In this document: positions 9,501-16,573 of the stretch, piece by piece
Layout: every line of letters starts with the position of its first letter
Numbering within the stretch: position 1 is the stretch's first letter
DNA from: Klebsiella pneumoniae
GTDB lineage: Bacteria; Pseudomonadota; Gammaproteobacteria; Pseudomonadales; Azotimanducaceae
NCBI GenBank assembly: GCA_945878745.1
Contig: CAMDVY010000008.1
Location: 1 to 20,214, forward strand
Direction of reading: 5' to 3'
DNA: 20,214 nucleotides
The notes under the pieces: generated by a model
Database searches by the model: none
Told to the model about the DNA's origin: nothing
The model's input: only the letters and a program-made list of their open reading frames with translations
Made by a program: the position numbers and the translations under genes

Positions 9501-10629
9501 ACTCGGGCCGTTCGACGTGTTGATGGTCACCTACGGATTGCTGCAGAACGATATCGAGTCGATTTCTGCAACCCACTTCCACAGTGCAGTCATCGATGAA
9601 GCCCAGGCCATCAAGAACGCAGCAACCAAACGTGCCCAAGCCGTAAGAACACTGGATGCCGGATTCCGGCTGGCGACCACTGGCACTCCGGTCCAGAACA
9701 ATCTCATGGACCTCTTCTCGCTGTTCAGCTTCCTCAATCCTGGCATGCTCGGTTCAGCGGCGCAGTTTCGGGAAGTGCACGCCATACCCATCGAGCGCGA
9801 CAACGATCTCGACGCTCGACAGCGATTGGCTCGATTGATCCAGCCCTTTGTGCTCCGACGCACGAAGACGGAAGTCCTCGATGACCTGCCATCCCGCACG
9901 GAGATCACGCGTTCTGTCACCCTGAGCCCTGATGAAGCGCTGTTTTACGAAGCACTGCGTCGGCAGGCCGTGGCTGATCTGGAGGGTCTTGGTGAAATCA
10001 GCGAGGGACAAAAACAATTCCAGGTGCTCGCGCACCTGACCCGTTTGCGTCTGGCGTGTTGTCATCCCCGCCTGGTGCAGGACACCGGCATACGCGACAG
10101 CGCCAAACTCACGGAGTTCATGGAACTGCTTGAGGAACTCCTGCAGAACAAACACAAAGTGCTGGTGTTTTCCCAGTTCGTGAAACACCTGCGGCTGATC
10201 GAGGAGCGGCTGGTCAGCGCCGACATCAGCTACCAGTATCTGGATGGCCAGACTCCACGCCAGCAACGCAGTGAACGCATCAACGCGTTCCAGGCCGGCA
10301 CCGGCGATGTTTTCCTCATCTCGCTGAAGGCAGGCGGTATGGGGCTCAATCTGACCGCTGCCGACTACGTGGTTCACATGGATCCATGGTGGAATCCAGC
10401 AGCCGAAGACCAGGCCTCGGATCGCGCCCATCGAATCGGCCAGACCCGTCCGGTGACGATCTATCGTCTGGTTGCGCGCGGCACGATTGAAGAGCAGATC
10501 GTCGCCCTGCACCATCGCAAACGCGATCTCGCACAACGATTGCTGGAAGGCGCAGACAACAGCGCTCGACTGGACGCCGATGAACTGCTGTCATTGTTAC
10601 GCGAGCCGCTGACGGGCGGTCTGGGTTGA
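6505..10629 (+). CDS. SNF2-family DEAD/DEAH-box ATPase with a large unclassified N-terminal region
   Basis: A 1374-residue protein. The last 460 residues are a complete SNF2/RapA-type double-stranded DNA translocase core: RPYQQDGIHWL (about 911-921), Walker A DDMGLGKT with K941, the DEAQ box at 1031-1034, TTGTPVQNN motif III, FSQF near 1223, SLKAGGMGLNL (1273-1283), and motif VI SDRAHRIGQT with R1307 and R1310. Residues 1-900 match nothing I recognise. About 100-450 look all-helical with a TPR-like segment (around 205-260), and about 520-880 look beta/mixed. I see no SWIM zinc finger Cys/His pattern. The start is uncertain: ATG 6505 was preferred over TTG 6478, and neither has a clear Shine-Dalgarno site. 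DNA remodelling or transcription recycling is the family role; the specific target is unknown. Confidence 0.92.
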   Translation: MPSSALLTDRLTQLSPNAQRIALIYGIVYPLTPSQTRVIQWLNQTPALVTPKSLAIAMRDTITELADAGVLEPPRAGGGYRADKDFSTALIQHAHALGYLTPLLKVLNRDAYVMDWAQAQGTSEMYLRCALLSGDYEWMHKVRTRLQWGVLLEPQFQSAIAAMPPTYQELAVFRCVEEILHQLRPVDDFLDACERTDKASAATYANIAYIRVLQGRFDGVINWLNNMPAGADYDVVRASTMALIHTLKGEDDDAVRGIRKALDAERGDSKKRVLFPQFSAFALSLLALLRRNTRETNALFDELMAYSEKLHVMNSAMHLVRLAQRIRREPKVKFSIGGPIEHQGDVQLLLQGLLLCWTEATALPANRPLLGQFPAMIERAKAAGFFWVAAEASQVLQAAAGASGPHGAHTALGTRSLISAIPVVEVWEHGLNALESLALNLRDKKAKVTPTKDVERRLAWIISDPHFDQLHVEAREQQLKKTGWTKGRAISLKKLKETGDALDWLSDQDKVAVEGISTNAYGWGGQREYFLPDKSILALAGHPAVFDVNGQSLEIVSVEPELVIDERDNGTLNASLTPYPDSEDAYQVSWRLGDTRVNVMHLNDSVKALCQIIPPRGLSLPSTARARLLEVVSELAGEIRVHGGLSGTTASALQVEADSAPWVQLTPIGDGLSIRLLVQPITDAGMQFDPGAGGELVLAHVADQPLQARRDLKAEKLAATELLTRCPLLSIAGAPRFRGELDTADDCLELLDQLQEAGVRCLWPSGEKYKLVARSGSSSMNLVIKSGKEWFSASGELKIDEDRTLGLMRLMALLDERPRSRFLPLGDGEFVALTDSFRKQLETLRSLSHGGTSQGGTKALRLHTLAAPALENMLDDINIDADDAWHDQLVRLQNARAYTPTIPATLQAELRPYQQDGIHWLARLAHWGVGACLADDMGLGKTLQTLGLLLIRAPDGPAIVVVPTSLVDNWIDEARRFAPTLNLLIYAGSPSERKSMLTTLGPFDVLMVTYGLLQNDIESISATHFHSAVIDEAQAIKNAATKRAQAVRTLDAGFRLATTGTPVQNNLMDLFSLFSFLNPGMLGSAAQFREVHAIPIERDNDLDARQRLARLIQPFVLRRTKTEVLDDLPSRTEITRSVTLSPDEALFYEALRRQAVADLEGLGEISEGQKQFQVLAHLTRLRLACCHPRLVQDTGIRDSAKLTEFMELLEELLQNKHKVLVFSQFVKHLRLIEERLVSADISYQYLDGQTPRQQRSERINAFQAGTGDVFLISLKAGGMGLNLTAADYVVHMDPWWNPAAEDQASDRAHRIGQTRPVTIYRLVARGTIEEQIVALHHRKRDLAQRLLEGADNSARLDADELLSLLREPLTGGLG

Positions 10630-10640
10630 ATGGAGGATCG

Positions 10641-11837
10641 ATGATTCGTAGTTTCAAGAAAACCTGCGTGGTGCCTGTGCTTGCATGGCTGGCTGCAGCG
10701 AGTTTGCCAGTGCAGGCTGTTGATGTACCCGATGCGAAGAACGAATTTCACTTCGTCGTTCTCGGCGACAGTCAGTTCCATGACGCAGCCGGCTTCAATC
10801 GTATCGTTGATGAAGTGACTCGATTGCAACCCGCGTTTGTCGTGCAGGTTGGCGACATGATCGAAGGCTACCTGCCGGACACTCCGTCGCTGCACGCCGA
10901 ATGGAAGCGATTCCGCAACCAGATCGCACCGCTTGGGTCGATTCCTTTTGTGGCCGTACCGGGGAACCATGATGTCTACGACGCAACCAAGCTGCCCTCC
11001 CCTACAGCCACTGCAATCTACCGGGAATACTGGGGTGATCTGTTCTTCAGTTTTACCTACGAAAACGCACGCTTCATCGTGCTCAACTCAGACCAGGTGG
11101 GCGAAGATCGTTCGATAGTGGGCCAGCAACTGCAGTGGCTGAACAAGGTACTGGCTGAAAACAAACAGACACACACGTTTGTGTTCATGCATCGCCCCCC
11201 GGATCTGCTAACCAACGCCCGCGCCATGCACGATCTGTTTCGCAGGCATGGCGTGAAGTTTGTCATCTACGGCCATCATCATCACTACCACTTCCGGCAG
11301 ACCGATGGGATCCGCTATGTGATGACCAATGCCGCCGCCAATTCCGGTACCGTACTGGCGGAAACCGGTTCATTCGATCATTTGCTGCACGTCAGTGTGC
11401 GTGACGGCGCGGTCAGTCTGGCGCCCATCAAGGCCGGTAGCGTGTTGCCCGAAGACATCGTCGCCCCCATCGACAACTACGACAACTTCAGCCTGGCCGA
11501 GGGTCTGCTGCCAGATTGGGTCAAGGCCACCAAAGCCGGCAAAAAACGCTGGAAGGTCGAACTGCCATTGCATAACGCCTCAAAACGCGCCATCAGCGTG
11601 CATCTCACCTGCACCTCTCCGGATGGACGCTGGGATCTCAGCCCGGTTCGTATTCCCGCGATCAATCTGGCTGCGGGCGAGAAACAGACGATTAACGTGG
11701 AAGCCTCACATTCGTCCAACCGGGTTCCTGAGGGGCGACCACATTGCACGTTGTTCGTGCCGTACCAGACCACGCGCGGTGAGTGGGTGCGGCATGAAGA
11801 TGAGGTCGATGTCCGCTTTGCATCAGGAAGCCGGTAA
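10641..11837 (+). CDS. Exported calcineurin-like metallophosphoesterase
   Basis: A 398-residue protein with a Sec signal peptide (cleavage near VQA-VD, residues 24-28), so probably periplasmic. The calcineurin-like metal motifs are present in order: GDSQ (42-45), GDMIEG (71-76), PGNHDVYD (107-114), MHRPP (183-187) and GHHHHYH (211-217). Motif I normally reads GDxH; here the His is replaced by Gln45, which may alter one metal site. Residues from about 300 onward form a C-terminal beta-rich domain. GGAGG lies 4 bases before the ATG, 11 bases after the SNF2 stop, so the two are probably co-transcribed. A second, truncated copy of its last 55 codons lies about 4 kb downstream. Substrate unknown; it acts on a phosphoester by family. 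Confidence 0.88.
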   Translation: MIRSFKKTCVVPVLAWLAAASLPVQAVDVPDAKNEFHFVVLGDSQFHDAAGFNRIVDEVTRLQPAFVVQVGDMIEGYLPDTPSLHAEWKRFRNQIAPLGSIPFVAVPGNHDVYDATKLPSPTATAIYREYWGDLFFSFTYENARFIVLNSDQVGEDRSIVGQQLQWLNKVLAENKQTHTFVFMHRPPDLLTNARAMHDLFRRHGVKFVIYGHHHHYHFRQTDGIRYVMTNAAANSGTVLAETGSFDHLLHVSVRDGAVSLAPIKAGSVLPEDIVAPIDNYDNFSLAEGLLPDWVKATKAGKKRWKVELPLHNASKRAISVHLTCTSPDGRWDLSPVRIPAINLAAGEKQTINVEASHSSNRVPEGRPHCTLFVPYQTTRGEWVRHEDEVDVRFASGSR

Positions 11838-11987
11838 GCTGGCAGGCTTGCGGATGGAAGTTTCTTGCCGCAACGTCTGGCCGGAAAGCAGTGCAGGAAA
11901 GGCGAGGAAGACATTTCAGCGTCGACAATCGTCCGAATAACCGTAGGACGCGCCTCAAGATATTCAATGAACCCAGGAGAGAACACC

Positions 11988-12407
11988 ATGACACAGGCCA
12001 ATGTCACCAAGAAGGTCAACGCAACCGCAGACGCCGTCTGGACGGCACTCAGCGATTTTGCCGCGATCAAGGTCGGCGGTCCGATTGCCTCTGTCACTTA
12101 TGAGGGCACGGGCATCGGCATGGTACGCACCCTCGGGATGAATGGCGGCAAGGTGATCGAGCGACTGGACGTACACGACGCCGCCACCCACACGTTTGCC
12201 TATTCGATCATCAACGACGATAGCCCGCTTCCCTTCACAGGCTATTCGGCGACCGTGAAAATTCTCGACAATGGCGACGCCACCAGTACCGTCAACTGGA
12301 CGGGAACCTTCAACGCACGAGGTGTGCCAGAAGCGGACGCCATCAAACTGGCCACCGGCATATACGCCGGCGCCATCAAGGGTGCGCAGATCGCGCTGGA
12401 AAAATAG
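11988..12407 (+). CDS. SRPBCC-family protein (START/polyketide cyclase-like, MxaD type)
   Basis: A 139-residue small protein with the SRPBCC pattern: an N-terminal strand TKKVNATADAVWTALSDFAAI (8-28), a Gly-rich turn YEGTGIGMVRTL (38-49), an FAYSIINDDSPLPFTGYSATVKI stretch (70-92), a TVNWTGTF strand (101-108) and a long C-terminal helix (115-137). Members bind hydrophobic ligands in a deep cavity; some are cyclases or dehydratases and most are uncharacterised. There is no signal peptide, so it is cytosolic. The ATG with AGGAGA 7 bases upstream was chosen over an upstream ATG at 11865, whose extension has no family character. Genes on both sides are unrelated, with 150 bases upstream and 111 downstream. 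Confidence 0.85.
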   Translation: MTQANVTKKVNATADAVWTALSDFAAIKVGGPIASVTYEGTGIGMVRTLGMNGGKVIERLDVHDAATHTFAYSIINDDSPLPFTGYSATVKILDNGDATSTVNWTGTFNARGVPEADAIKLATGIYAGAIKGAQIALEK

Positions 12408-12518
12408 GACCGTGCAGCAATCGGAAACCATCATCCAAGTGCAGCTTCCCCAAAGAGCCTGACAAATCACTGCGATCCTCGCGACTACGGCCCGATGGCA
12501 GGGGCGGAATAACACCGA

Positions 12519-14618
12519 TTGTGCGCAGGGCGCGGCACATGGGATAAAGCCCGCTTCAACATCCCGAGGATCACCCGCATCACCCGCTTCACTCGCCGGC
12601 TACTGCCCATCGCCCTGCTTGCGCTCGGTTCCGCCTGTTCGAAGGAAGGCGACGCTCCGCCGAGTGGCGCGGTTGAAGCCGCCGATCTGGTCCTGCGCAA
12701 CGGCTATGTGTACACCGCGGACCGTTCGCGCAGCGTCGCCGAGGCCGTGGCGATCCGCGGCAACCGCATCGTCGCGGTGGGCTCCAATGCAGACATGGAT
12801 GCCTACACGGGGAAGGGGACCACCGTGCGCGACCTCGGCGGGCATATGCTGATGCCAGGGATCAACGACACCCACGTGCATGCGATGGGCACGGTCGAGC
12901 CCGACATGTGCGACTTCAAAGGCGAAGCGAAGTCGCTCGACGAGATGGTGCCCTTCCTGAAGGATTGTCTCGCGCGTTACGCCCCGCAGCCCGGCCAATG
13001 GCTGATCGCGCTGCAGTGGCCGTTCGCGCGCGGGGTCAAGCCGAGCGCGCAGTACCCGACGCTGCGCGCCGCTCTGGATGCCGTGTCCACTGAGCACCCG
13101 ATCATGCTGGCCGGCGACGACGGTCATCACGGTGCGGCTAACAGCGCGGCACTGGCGCAGGCGAAGGATGACACAGGCACGGTGGTCGGGCTGAACCGTG
13201 AGACGCTGGCCACTGTATTCGCGGGGGTGCGCGAGTACGTTGCCGTGGACGGCACCGGCGAGCCGAGCGGCGGCATCAACGAAGGCGCGCGCCTACTGGT
13301 GCGGCCCACGTTGTTCCAGGATTTCATCGGCGCGGGAGCGGACCCTGCAACCACCATGCCGCGCGTAGCCGCGGCGCTGGCGAGCCGCGGGATCACTTCG
13401 ATCCACGACCCGGCAGTCGCGCCCGAATCGCTTAATGCCTACAAGTGGCTCGAGGACCACACGCAGATGAGCTTCCGCATGCGCGCCGGACTGTTCGAGG
13501 TGCCCGTGGACTCGATGAGTGAGGGTGCCTCCGCGCAGATTCCGCAGATGATGGCTCATCTGAAGCAGGTGCGTGAGCAGTACAAGGGCTCGACGCTGAT
13601 TCGCGTCGACGGCGTGAAGCTGTTCGCCGACGCGGTGCTGGAAGGCAATCCGCTGACCGACCCGCCCACCTTGCCCGGTGCCGCGGTGCTGGGCGGCTTC
13701 AAGCAACCGATCTTCCATCTCGATGCGACCGCGCAACGCCTCGAGATCGCGGGCTATGTGGACCTCGACAGCCCCGTGTGCGAGGCGGTGCGTGCCGCTC
13801 CCACGGATTATGCGGACGAAAAGGCGCGCGCGGCTTTCCGGGCGAAGAACGGCTTCCTGCCGGCACAGTGCGCGAAGGCCAGCGGAATACTCGAGCACAG
13901 CGAGGCGTTCATCCGCGACTACGTGAAGCAGGCCACCGAGGCCGGCTTCAACGTGCACATCCATGCGATCTCCGACAAGGGCGTGCGTGCGGCAGTAGAC
14001 GCGCTGGAGGCAGCCAAGCCCGAGTCGGATCGCCAGGGGCTGACCCAGAGCATCGCACACCTGCAGCTGGTGCACCCGAACGAGCAGAAGCGCATCGGCG
14101 CACTAGGCATCTACAACGCCTTCACCTTTGCCTGGATCGTGCCGGAACCCAACTACAGCCTGATGGTCATTCCGTTCATCGAGCAGGTGAAAAGCGTTGA
14201 GACGATCTTCGATCCCACGACCTACTACATGCAGAACGTCTACCCGGTGAAAACGATCCAGGACGCAGGTGGCATCATCACCTGGGGCAGCGACGCGCCG
14301 GTCGAGTCGCGTGACCCGCGCCCGTTCCTCAACCTCGAGCAGGCCGTCACGCGCGCCTACGAGAACCGCGTGCTGACCGCCGGCAACGCGATCGACATCC
14401 ACGCTGCGCTGTCAGCGTTCACCATCAACGGCGCGCGCATGCTCGGCATCGGCGACCAGACCGGCAGCATCGAACCCGGCAAGCTCGCGGACTTGATCGT
14501 GCTGGATCAGAACCTGGTGCAGCTGGTCGAGCAGGGCAGTGCCGACAGGATTTCTGACACGCAGGTACTGACCACGGTGTTCGACGGCAAGGTCGTTTAC
14601 GAGAAGACCGGGTCCTGA
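12519..14618 (+). CDS. Amidohydrolase family protein (YtcJ-like), membrane-anchored or exported
   Basis: A 699-residue metal-dependent hydrolase of the Amidohydro_3/YtcJ type, related to N-substituted formamide deformylases. Metal-site motifs: H119 and H121 in NDTHVHAMG, a conserved-looking Lys K367 in DGVKLFADA, H480/H482 in NVHIHAISDKG, and D592 in GSDAPVESRDP. The C-terminal GSIEPGKLADLIVLDQ is typical of the superfamily. The N-terminus is odd: an Arg-rich stretch with ITRITRFTRR (18-27), a short hydrophobic core, then LGSAC (36-40), a weak lipobox. An in-frame TAA at 12510 leaves TTG 12519 as the only plausible start; no strong ribosome binding site is seen. Third positions are markedly richer in G/C (Glu mostly GAG, Arg mostly CGC) than in neighbouring genes, suggesting recent acquisition. 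Substrate unknown. Confidence 0.87.
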   Translation: MCAGRGTWDKARFNIPRITRITRFTRRLLPIALLALGSACSKEGDAPPSGAVEAADLVLRNGYVYTADRSRSVAEAVAIRGNRIVAVGSNADMDAYTGKGTTVRDLGGHMLMPGINDTHVHAMGTVEPDMCDFKGEAKSLDEMVPFLKDCLARYAPQPGQWLIALQWPFARGVKPSAQYPTLRAALDAVSTEHPIMLAGDDGHHGAANSAALAQAKDDTGTVVGLNRETLATVFAGVREYVAVDGTGEPSGGINEGARLLVRPTLFQDFIGAGADPATTMPRVAAALASRGITSIHDPAVAPESLNAYKWLEDHTQMSFRMRAGLFEVPVDSMSEGASAQIPQMMAHLKQVREQYKGSTLIRVDGVKLFADAVLEGNPLTDPPTLPGAAVLGGFKQPIFHLDATAQRLEIAGYVDLDSPVCEAVRAAPTDYADEKARAAFRAKNGFLPAQCAKASGILEHSEAFIRDYVKQATEAGFNVHIHAISDKGVRAAVDALEAAKPESDRQGLTQSIAHLQLVHPNEQKRIGALGIYNAFTFAWIVPEPNYSLMVIPFIEQVKSVETIFDPTTYYMQNVYPVKTIQDAGGIITWGSDAPVESRDPRPFLNLEQAVTRAYENRVLTAGNAIDIHAALSAFTINGARMLGIGDQTGSIEPGKLADLIVLDQNLVQLVEQGSADRISDTQVLTTVFDGKVVYEKTGS

Positions 14619-15236
14619 CCCAGTACAGACACGCACAAGCGCCTTGAACGAGGCTGGGTGTGGAGGATTGGAGGCATAAGAGGTGTTTTCTCGATGATCC
14701 CGGAGAATCGACGCAGGTGATTGTCCTGGAGACCACTAACAAGTCTCCCGATACCACCACGTCGCGCCACATGGGCGCCTGGTTCATCCGCCGAATGGGG
14801 ACGCCTTACGATTGAGAAGCGACTGTTACCCAACGGATTGGTTTGGCTGCTTAGTTGGAAGGTAGATACAGCGTCCCGCTGAATCTAGCCTTGCTACGGC
14901 GTAGATTGGTGTGGCTGGAATCGAGGCAGGGTCAAACATCGAGTCCCGAGTGTCGGGCTTTGTAGACCTCGGTCATACCACCCACCCCGAGTTGTTCGGT
15001 GATGTGGCACCGGCCGATGACGGTGCCGATCAAATCAGAAATTTCTTATCCCATTCCCCGCCGGAATTTTCGCACAGCCGGACGCGCTGCTGACACCTGC
15101 TATCGACGAATTAAAAGCCGAATACTCGGGCCATGGCGCGGCTCCACGAACTCACGATGCTTCATTCAACATGCTTGCCCTTGGGCGGTCCGGCTTCTTG
15201 CAACCTAGCTTCTCTATTCCGTTGCGAAGACTGCCC
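14619..15236. other. 618-base region without an intact gene
   Basis: Between the amidohydrolase stop and the brnT-like start no open frame on either strand looks like a functional protein. GC content is visibly lower than in the adjacent amidohydrolase. The only recognisable piece is a decayed Ser/Thr kinase fragment (14932-15045, minus). Bases 14619-14930 hold nothing I can name. Bases 15046-15236 should contain the promoter of the toxin-antitoxin pair, but no convincing -35/-10 pair was found. Confidence 0.6.
14932..15045 (-). pseudogene. Remnant of a Ser/Thr protein kinase (glycine-rich loop only)
   Basis: The minus strand encodes 37 codons between stops, reading EISDLIGTVIGRCHI then TEQLGVGGMTEVYKARHSG. 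This is the N-lobe start of a bacterial Hanks-type kinase, whose consensus is IGxYxIxxxLGxGGMGxVYxAxD. The loop Gly after GGM is Thr, and the frame ends three codons later, before the VAIK Lys. No kinase sequence is recognisable on either side. It is too short to function, so I call it gene debris. No ATG is present. Confidence 0.6.
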
Positions 15237-15647
15237 ATGAATTTCCGATGGAGCGAACGCAAGGCGCGTGAAAATCAAAGCAAGCACAACGTGGCATTCC
15301 CGGAGGCACTCGACATTTTCTACGACGAGCTGTCCTCGACCTTTCCAGACCCGGATCATTCCGCCGGTGAAAGTCGCTATCTGATCTTCGGGAAGAGCTC
15401 GCGAAACCGATATCTTGTGGTTTCGTACAGCGAGCGTGGTGCTACCATCCGCATCATCAGCGCAAGACCAATGACTCGCAGCGAGATTCGAGCGTATGAG
15501 CAAAAAATCCAGAGGGCTTCGCCCGGAATATTCTCCCGAACTCGTCAGGTCCGGGGTCAGGGGAAAATATGTCAAACGATTGCTGGAAGAAGGCACCAAT
15601 CAGGTGCTCATCGATCCAGAACTGCACGAGATTTTTCCCGATGCTGA
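15237..15647 (+). CDS. brnT: BrnT-family toxin with an out-of-frame C-terminal extension
   Basis: A BrnT-type ribonuclease toxin. The core (residues 1-88) is typical: FRWSERKARENQSKHNVAF, then FPDPDHSAGESRYLIFGKSS and IRIISARPMTRSEIRAYEQ. In most relatives the protein ends near this YEQ. Here no stop occurs and the frame continues for 48 more residues, inside and out of frame with the antitoxin gene, to a total of 136. That tail (QKIQRASPGIFSRTRQ...) has no family character and may result from a lost stop codon or a small indel. ATG 15237 was chosen because it begins at the conserved MNFRWSE; the open frame extends further upstream without homology. Ribosome binding site is weak. Toxicity is expected from the family but unproven. 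Confidence 0.78.
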   Translation: MNFRWSERKARENQSKHNVAFPEALDIFYDELSSTFPDPDHSAGESRYLIFGKSSRNRYLVVSYSERGATIRIISARPMTRSEIRAYEQKIQRASPGIFSRTRQVRGQGKICQTIAGRRHQSGAHRSRTARDFSRC

Positions 15648-15705
15648 GTCGGTAAATAGCGCACTGCGGGAGCTCGTTGAAATACGCAAACGCTCAGCGA
15701 GCTGA
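15496..15705 (+). CDS. Antitoxin partner of the BrnT-like toxin
   Basis: A 69-residue protein of the type commonly encoded immediately after BrnT-like toxins. The recognisable core reads LRPEYSPELVRSGVRGKYVKRL, then GTNQVLIDPELHEIFPDAESVNSALREL. It is not the classic BrnA ribbon-helix-helix sequence that I know; the pattern RGKY...GTNxVLxDPxxxxxFPxxxxVNxALR is what ties it to this pairing. Its ATG overlaps the end of the BrnT core (tATGag), so translation is probably coupled. It would neutralise the toxin by direct binding and may repress the operon, by analogy. The stop is followed within 20 bases by the phosphoesterase remnant. Confidence 0.75.
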   Translation: MSKKSRGLRPEYSPELVRSGVRGKYVKRLLEEGTNQVLIDPELHEIFPDAESVNSALRELVEIRKRSAS

Positions 15706-15722
15706 CGGAATGGCCCTCAACT

Positions 15723-15887
15723 GCGGGGGAGAAACTGACGGCTCCCCTGGAAGCCTCACACATGTCTAACTAGGATACTGAGGGGCGTCCACACTGCACG
15801 TTGTTCGTTCCGTATCAGACTAATCGCGGTGAATGGGTGCGGCACGAAGACGAAGATGATGTTCGCTTCGCCTCAGGCTGTCGGTGA
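15723..15887 (+). pseudogene. 3' remnant of a second metallophosphoesterase gene
   Basis: These 55 codons align without any gap to the last 55 codons of the intact phosphoesterase (11673-11837). By hand count 130 of 165 bases match, and 43 of 54 residues, rising to 32 of 35 from EGRPHC to the end. One codon is now TAG (15771-15773), where the intact gene has Arg. Most differences fall at third positions, so the copy diverged as a functioning paralog before it lost its 5' part. The homology begins abruptly just after the antitoxin stop at 15705. No start codon or catalytic motif remains. Confidence 0.85.
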
Positions 15888-16427
15888 CAGTGCTGCAAGC
15901 ACCGCGGCTGCGAGGACGAGCACGCTCAGCGTGACAGCAAGGACCCCATGCATCCCATGCGTCTTGGCTCGCCAGCCGGTAATCGCAAGAGCAAGCACTC
16001 CCGCCATGATGAATTGAGTAGGATGCCACAGCGGCATTCCGTTGATTGCAATGGCACCAATAAACGCTGCGATGACCATCAGTGCCACAGAACCATACAG
16101 CAGTTTGCGAATTGAGAAGAAGTACGTGCGCCAGTTGCCTATGCGCCGTGGTTGTTCCGGGATCAGCAGTACCGCGAGGAAATACACGATGCCGGGCCCA
16201 ACCAGCAGGTTGAATGCAAAAGGCAGGTAGGTCCATGTGTTATCCCGTTGATACCATAGACTCCACCAGACCAGACTCGTCGCGACCAGCAGTGACACCA
16301 CGAATAACGCGTGAACCCAGTAGATTCGTCCGGGAGCAAACACCCATCGCAATCCGGACAAAACACGGGTGATGACCAATGCCAGGACAATCGTGAATCC
16401 AGTCAGCACAAACTCGAACATCGACAT
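15873..16427 (-). CDS. Six-helix membrane protein of unknown function
   Basis: A 184-residue hydrophobic protein with six probable membrane helices at about 5-24, 36-58, 69-89, 110-128, 138-152 and 158-180. The largest loop is basic (EQPRRIGNWRTYFFSIRK, 91-108), which by the positive-inside rule would face the cytoplasm. I recognise no family motif. GAGG lies about 8 bases upstream of the ATG. The last four codons and the stop (SPTA-stop) are the reverse complement of the terminal codons of the phosphoesterase remnant, so the C-terminus of this protein lies at a rearrangement boundary and may be shorter or longer than the ancestral one. It is followed by no gene on the same strand for several kilobases. 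Confidence 0.72.
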   Translation of the reverse strand: MSMFEFVLTGFTIVLALVITRVLSGLRWVFAPGRIYWVHALFVVSLLVATSLVWWSLWYQRDNTWTYLPFAFNLLVGPGIVYFLAVLLIPEQPRRIGNWRTYFFSIRKLLYGSVALMVIAAFIGAIAINGMPLWHPTQFIMAGVLALAITGWRAKTHGMHGVLAVTLSVLVLAAAVLAALSPTA

Positions 16428-16573
16428 AATCAGGCCTCAATACTCCCACCAAAGAAGACACGAATTGCAAGAACGGATCGAGGGAAGCTGTCTGGCAGCG
16501 TCGCTTCCATTGGATCTTCTGATCAAATCGATCCTCCGCATCGACAAGTTCGCCAAAGCCGCTCGAGCGGAGC

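Noticed and set aside
9754..10536. Long open frame (260 codons) on the minus strand
   Set aside because: Antisense to the conserved SNF2 helicase motifs; no independent coding signal.
13293..14075. Long open frame (260 codons) on the minus strand
   Set aside because: Antisense to the amidohydrolase; long antisense frames are expected where GC3 is high.
15006..15027. Inverted repeat GGCACCG/CGGTGCC
   Set aside because: It lies inside the kinase remnant, where codons for GTVIGR and the following residues produce it; no T-run follows.
6505..15705. Defence island built from SNF2 ATPase, kinase and toxin-antitoxin
   Set aside because: No nuclease, methylase or phage-sensing gene is present, the kinase is a fragment, and housekeeping-like genes intervene. 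The co-location looks incidental.
11673..15887. Composite element bounded by 165-base direct repeats
   Set aside because: The repeats are about 79% identical with mostly synonymous differences and lie in the 3' ends of paralogous genes, so they are not target duplications or transposon ends. No transposase or integrase is seen.
16559..16570. Perfect palindrome CCGCTCGAGCGG just after the LLM gene stop
   Set aside because: Twelve bases with no loop and no T-run; too short to call a terminator or operator by itself.
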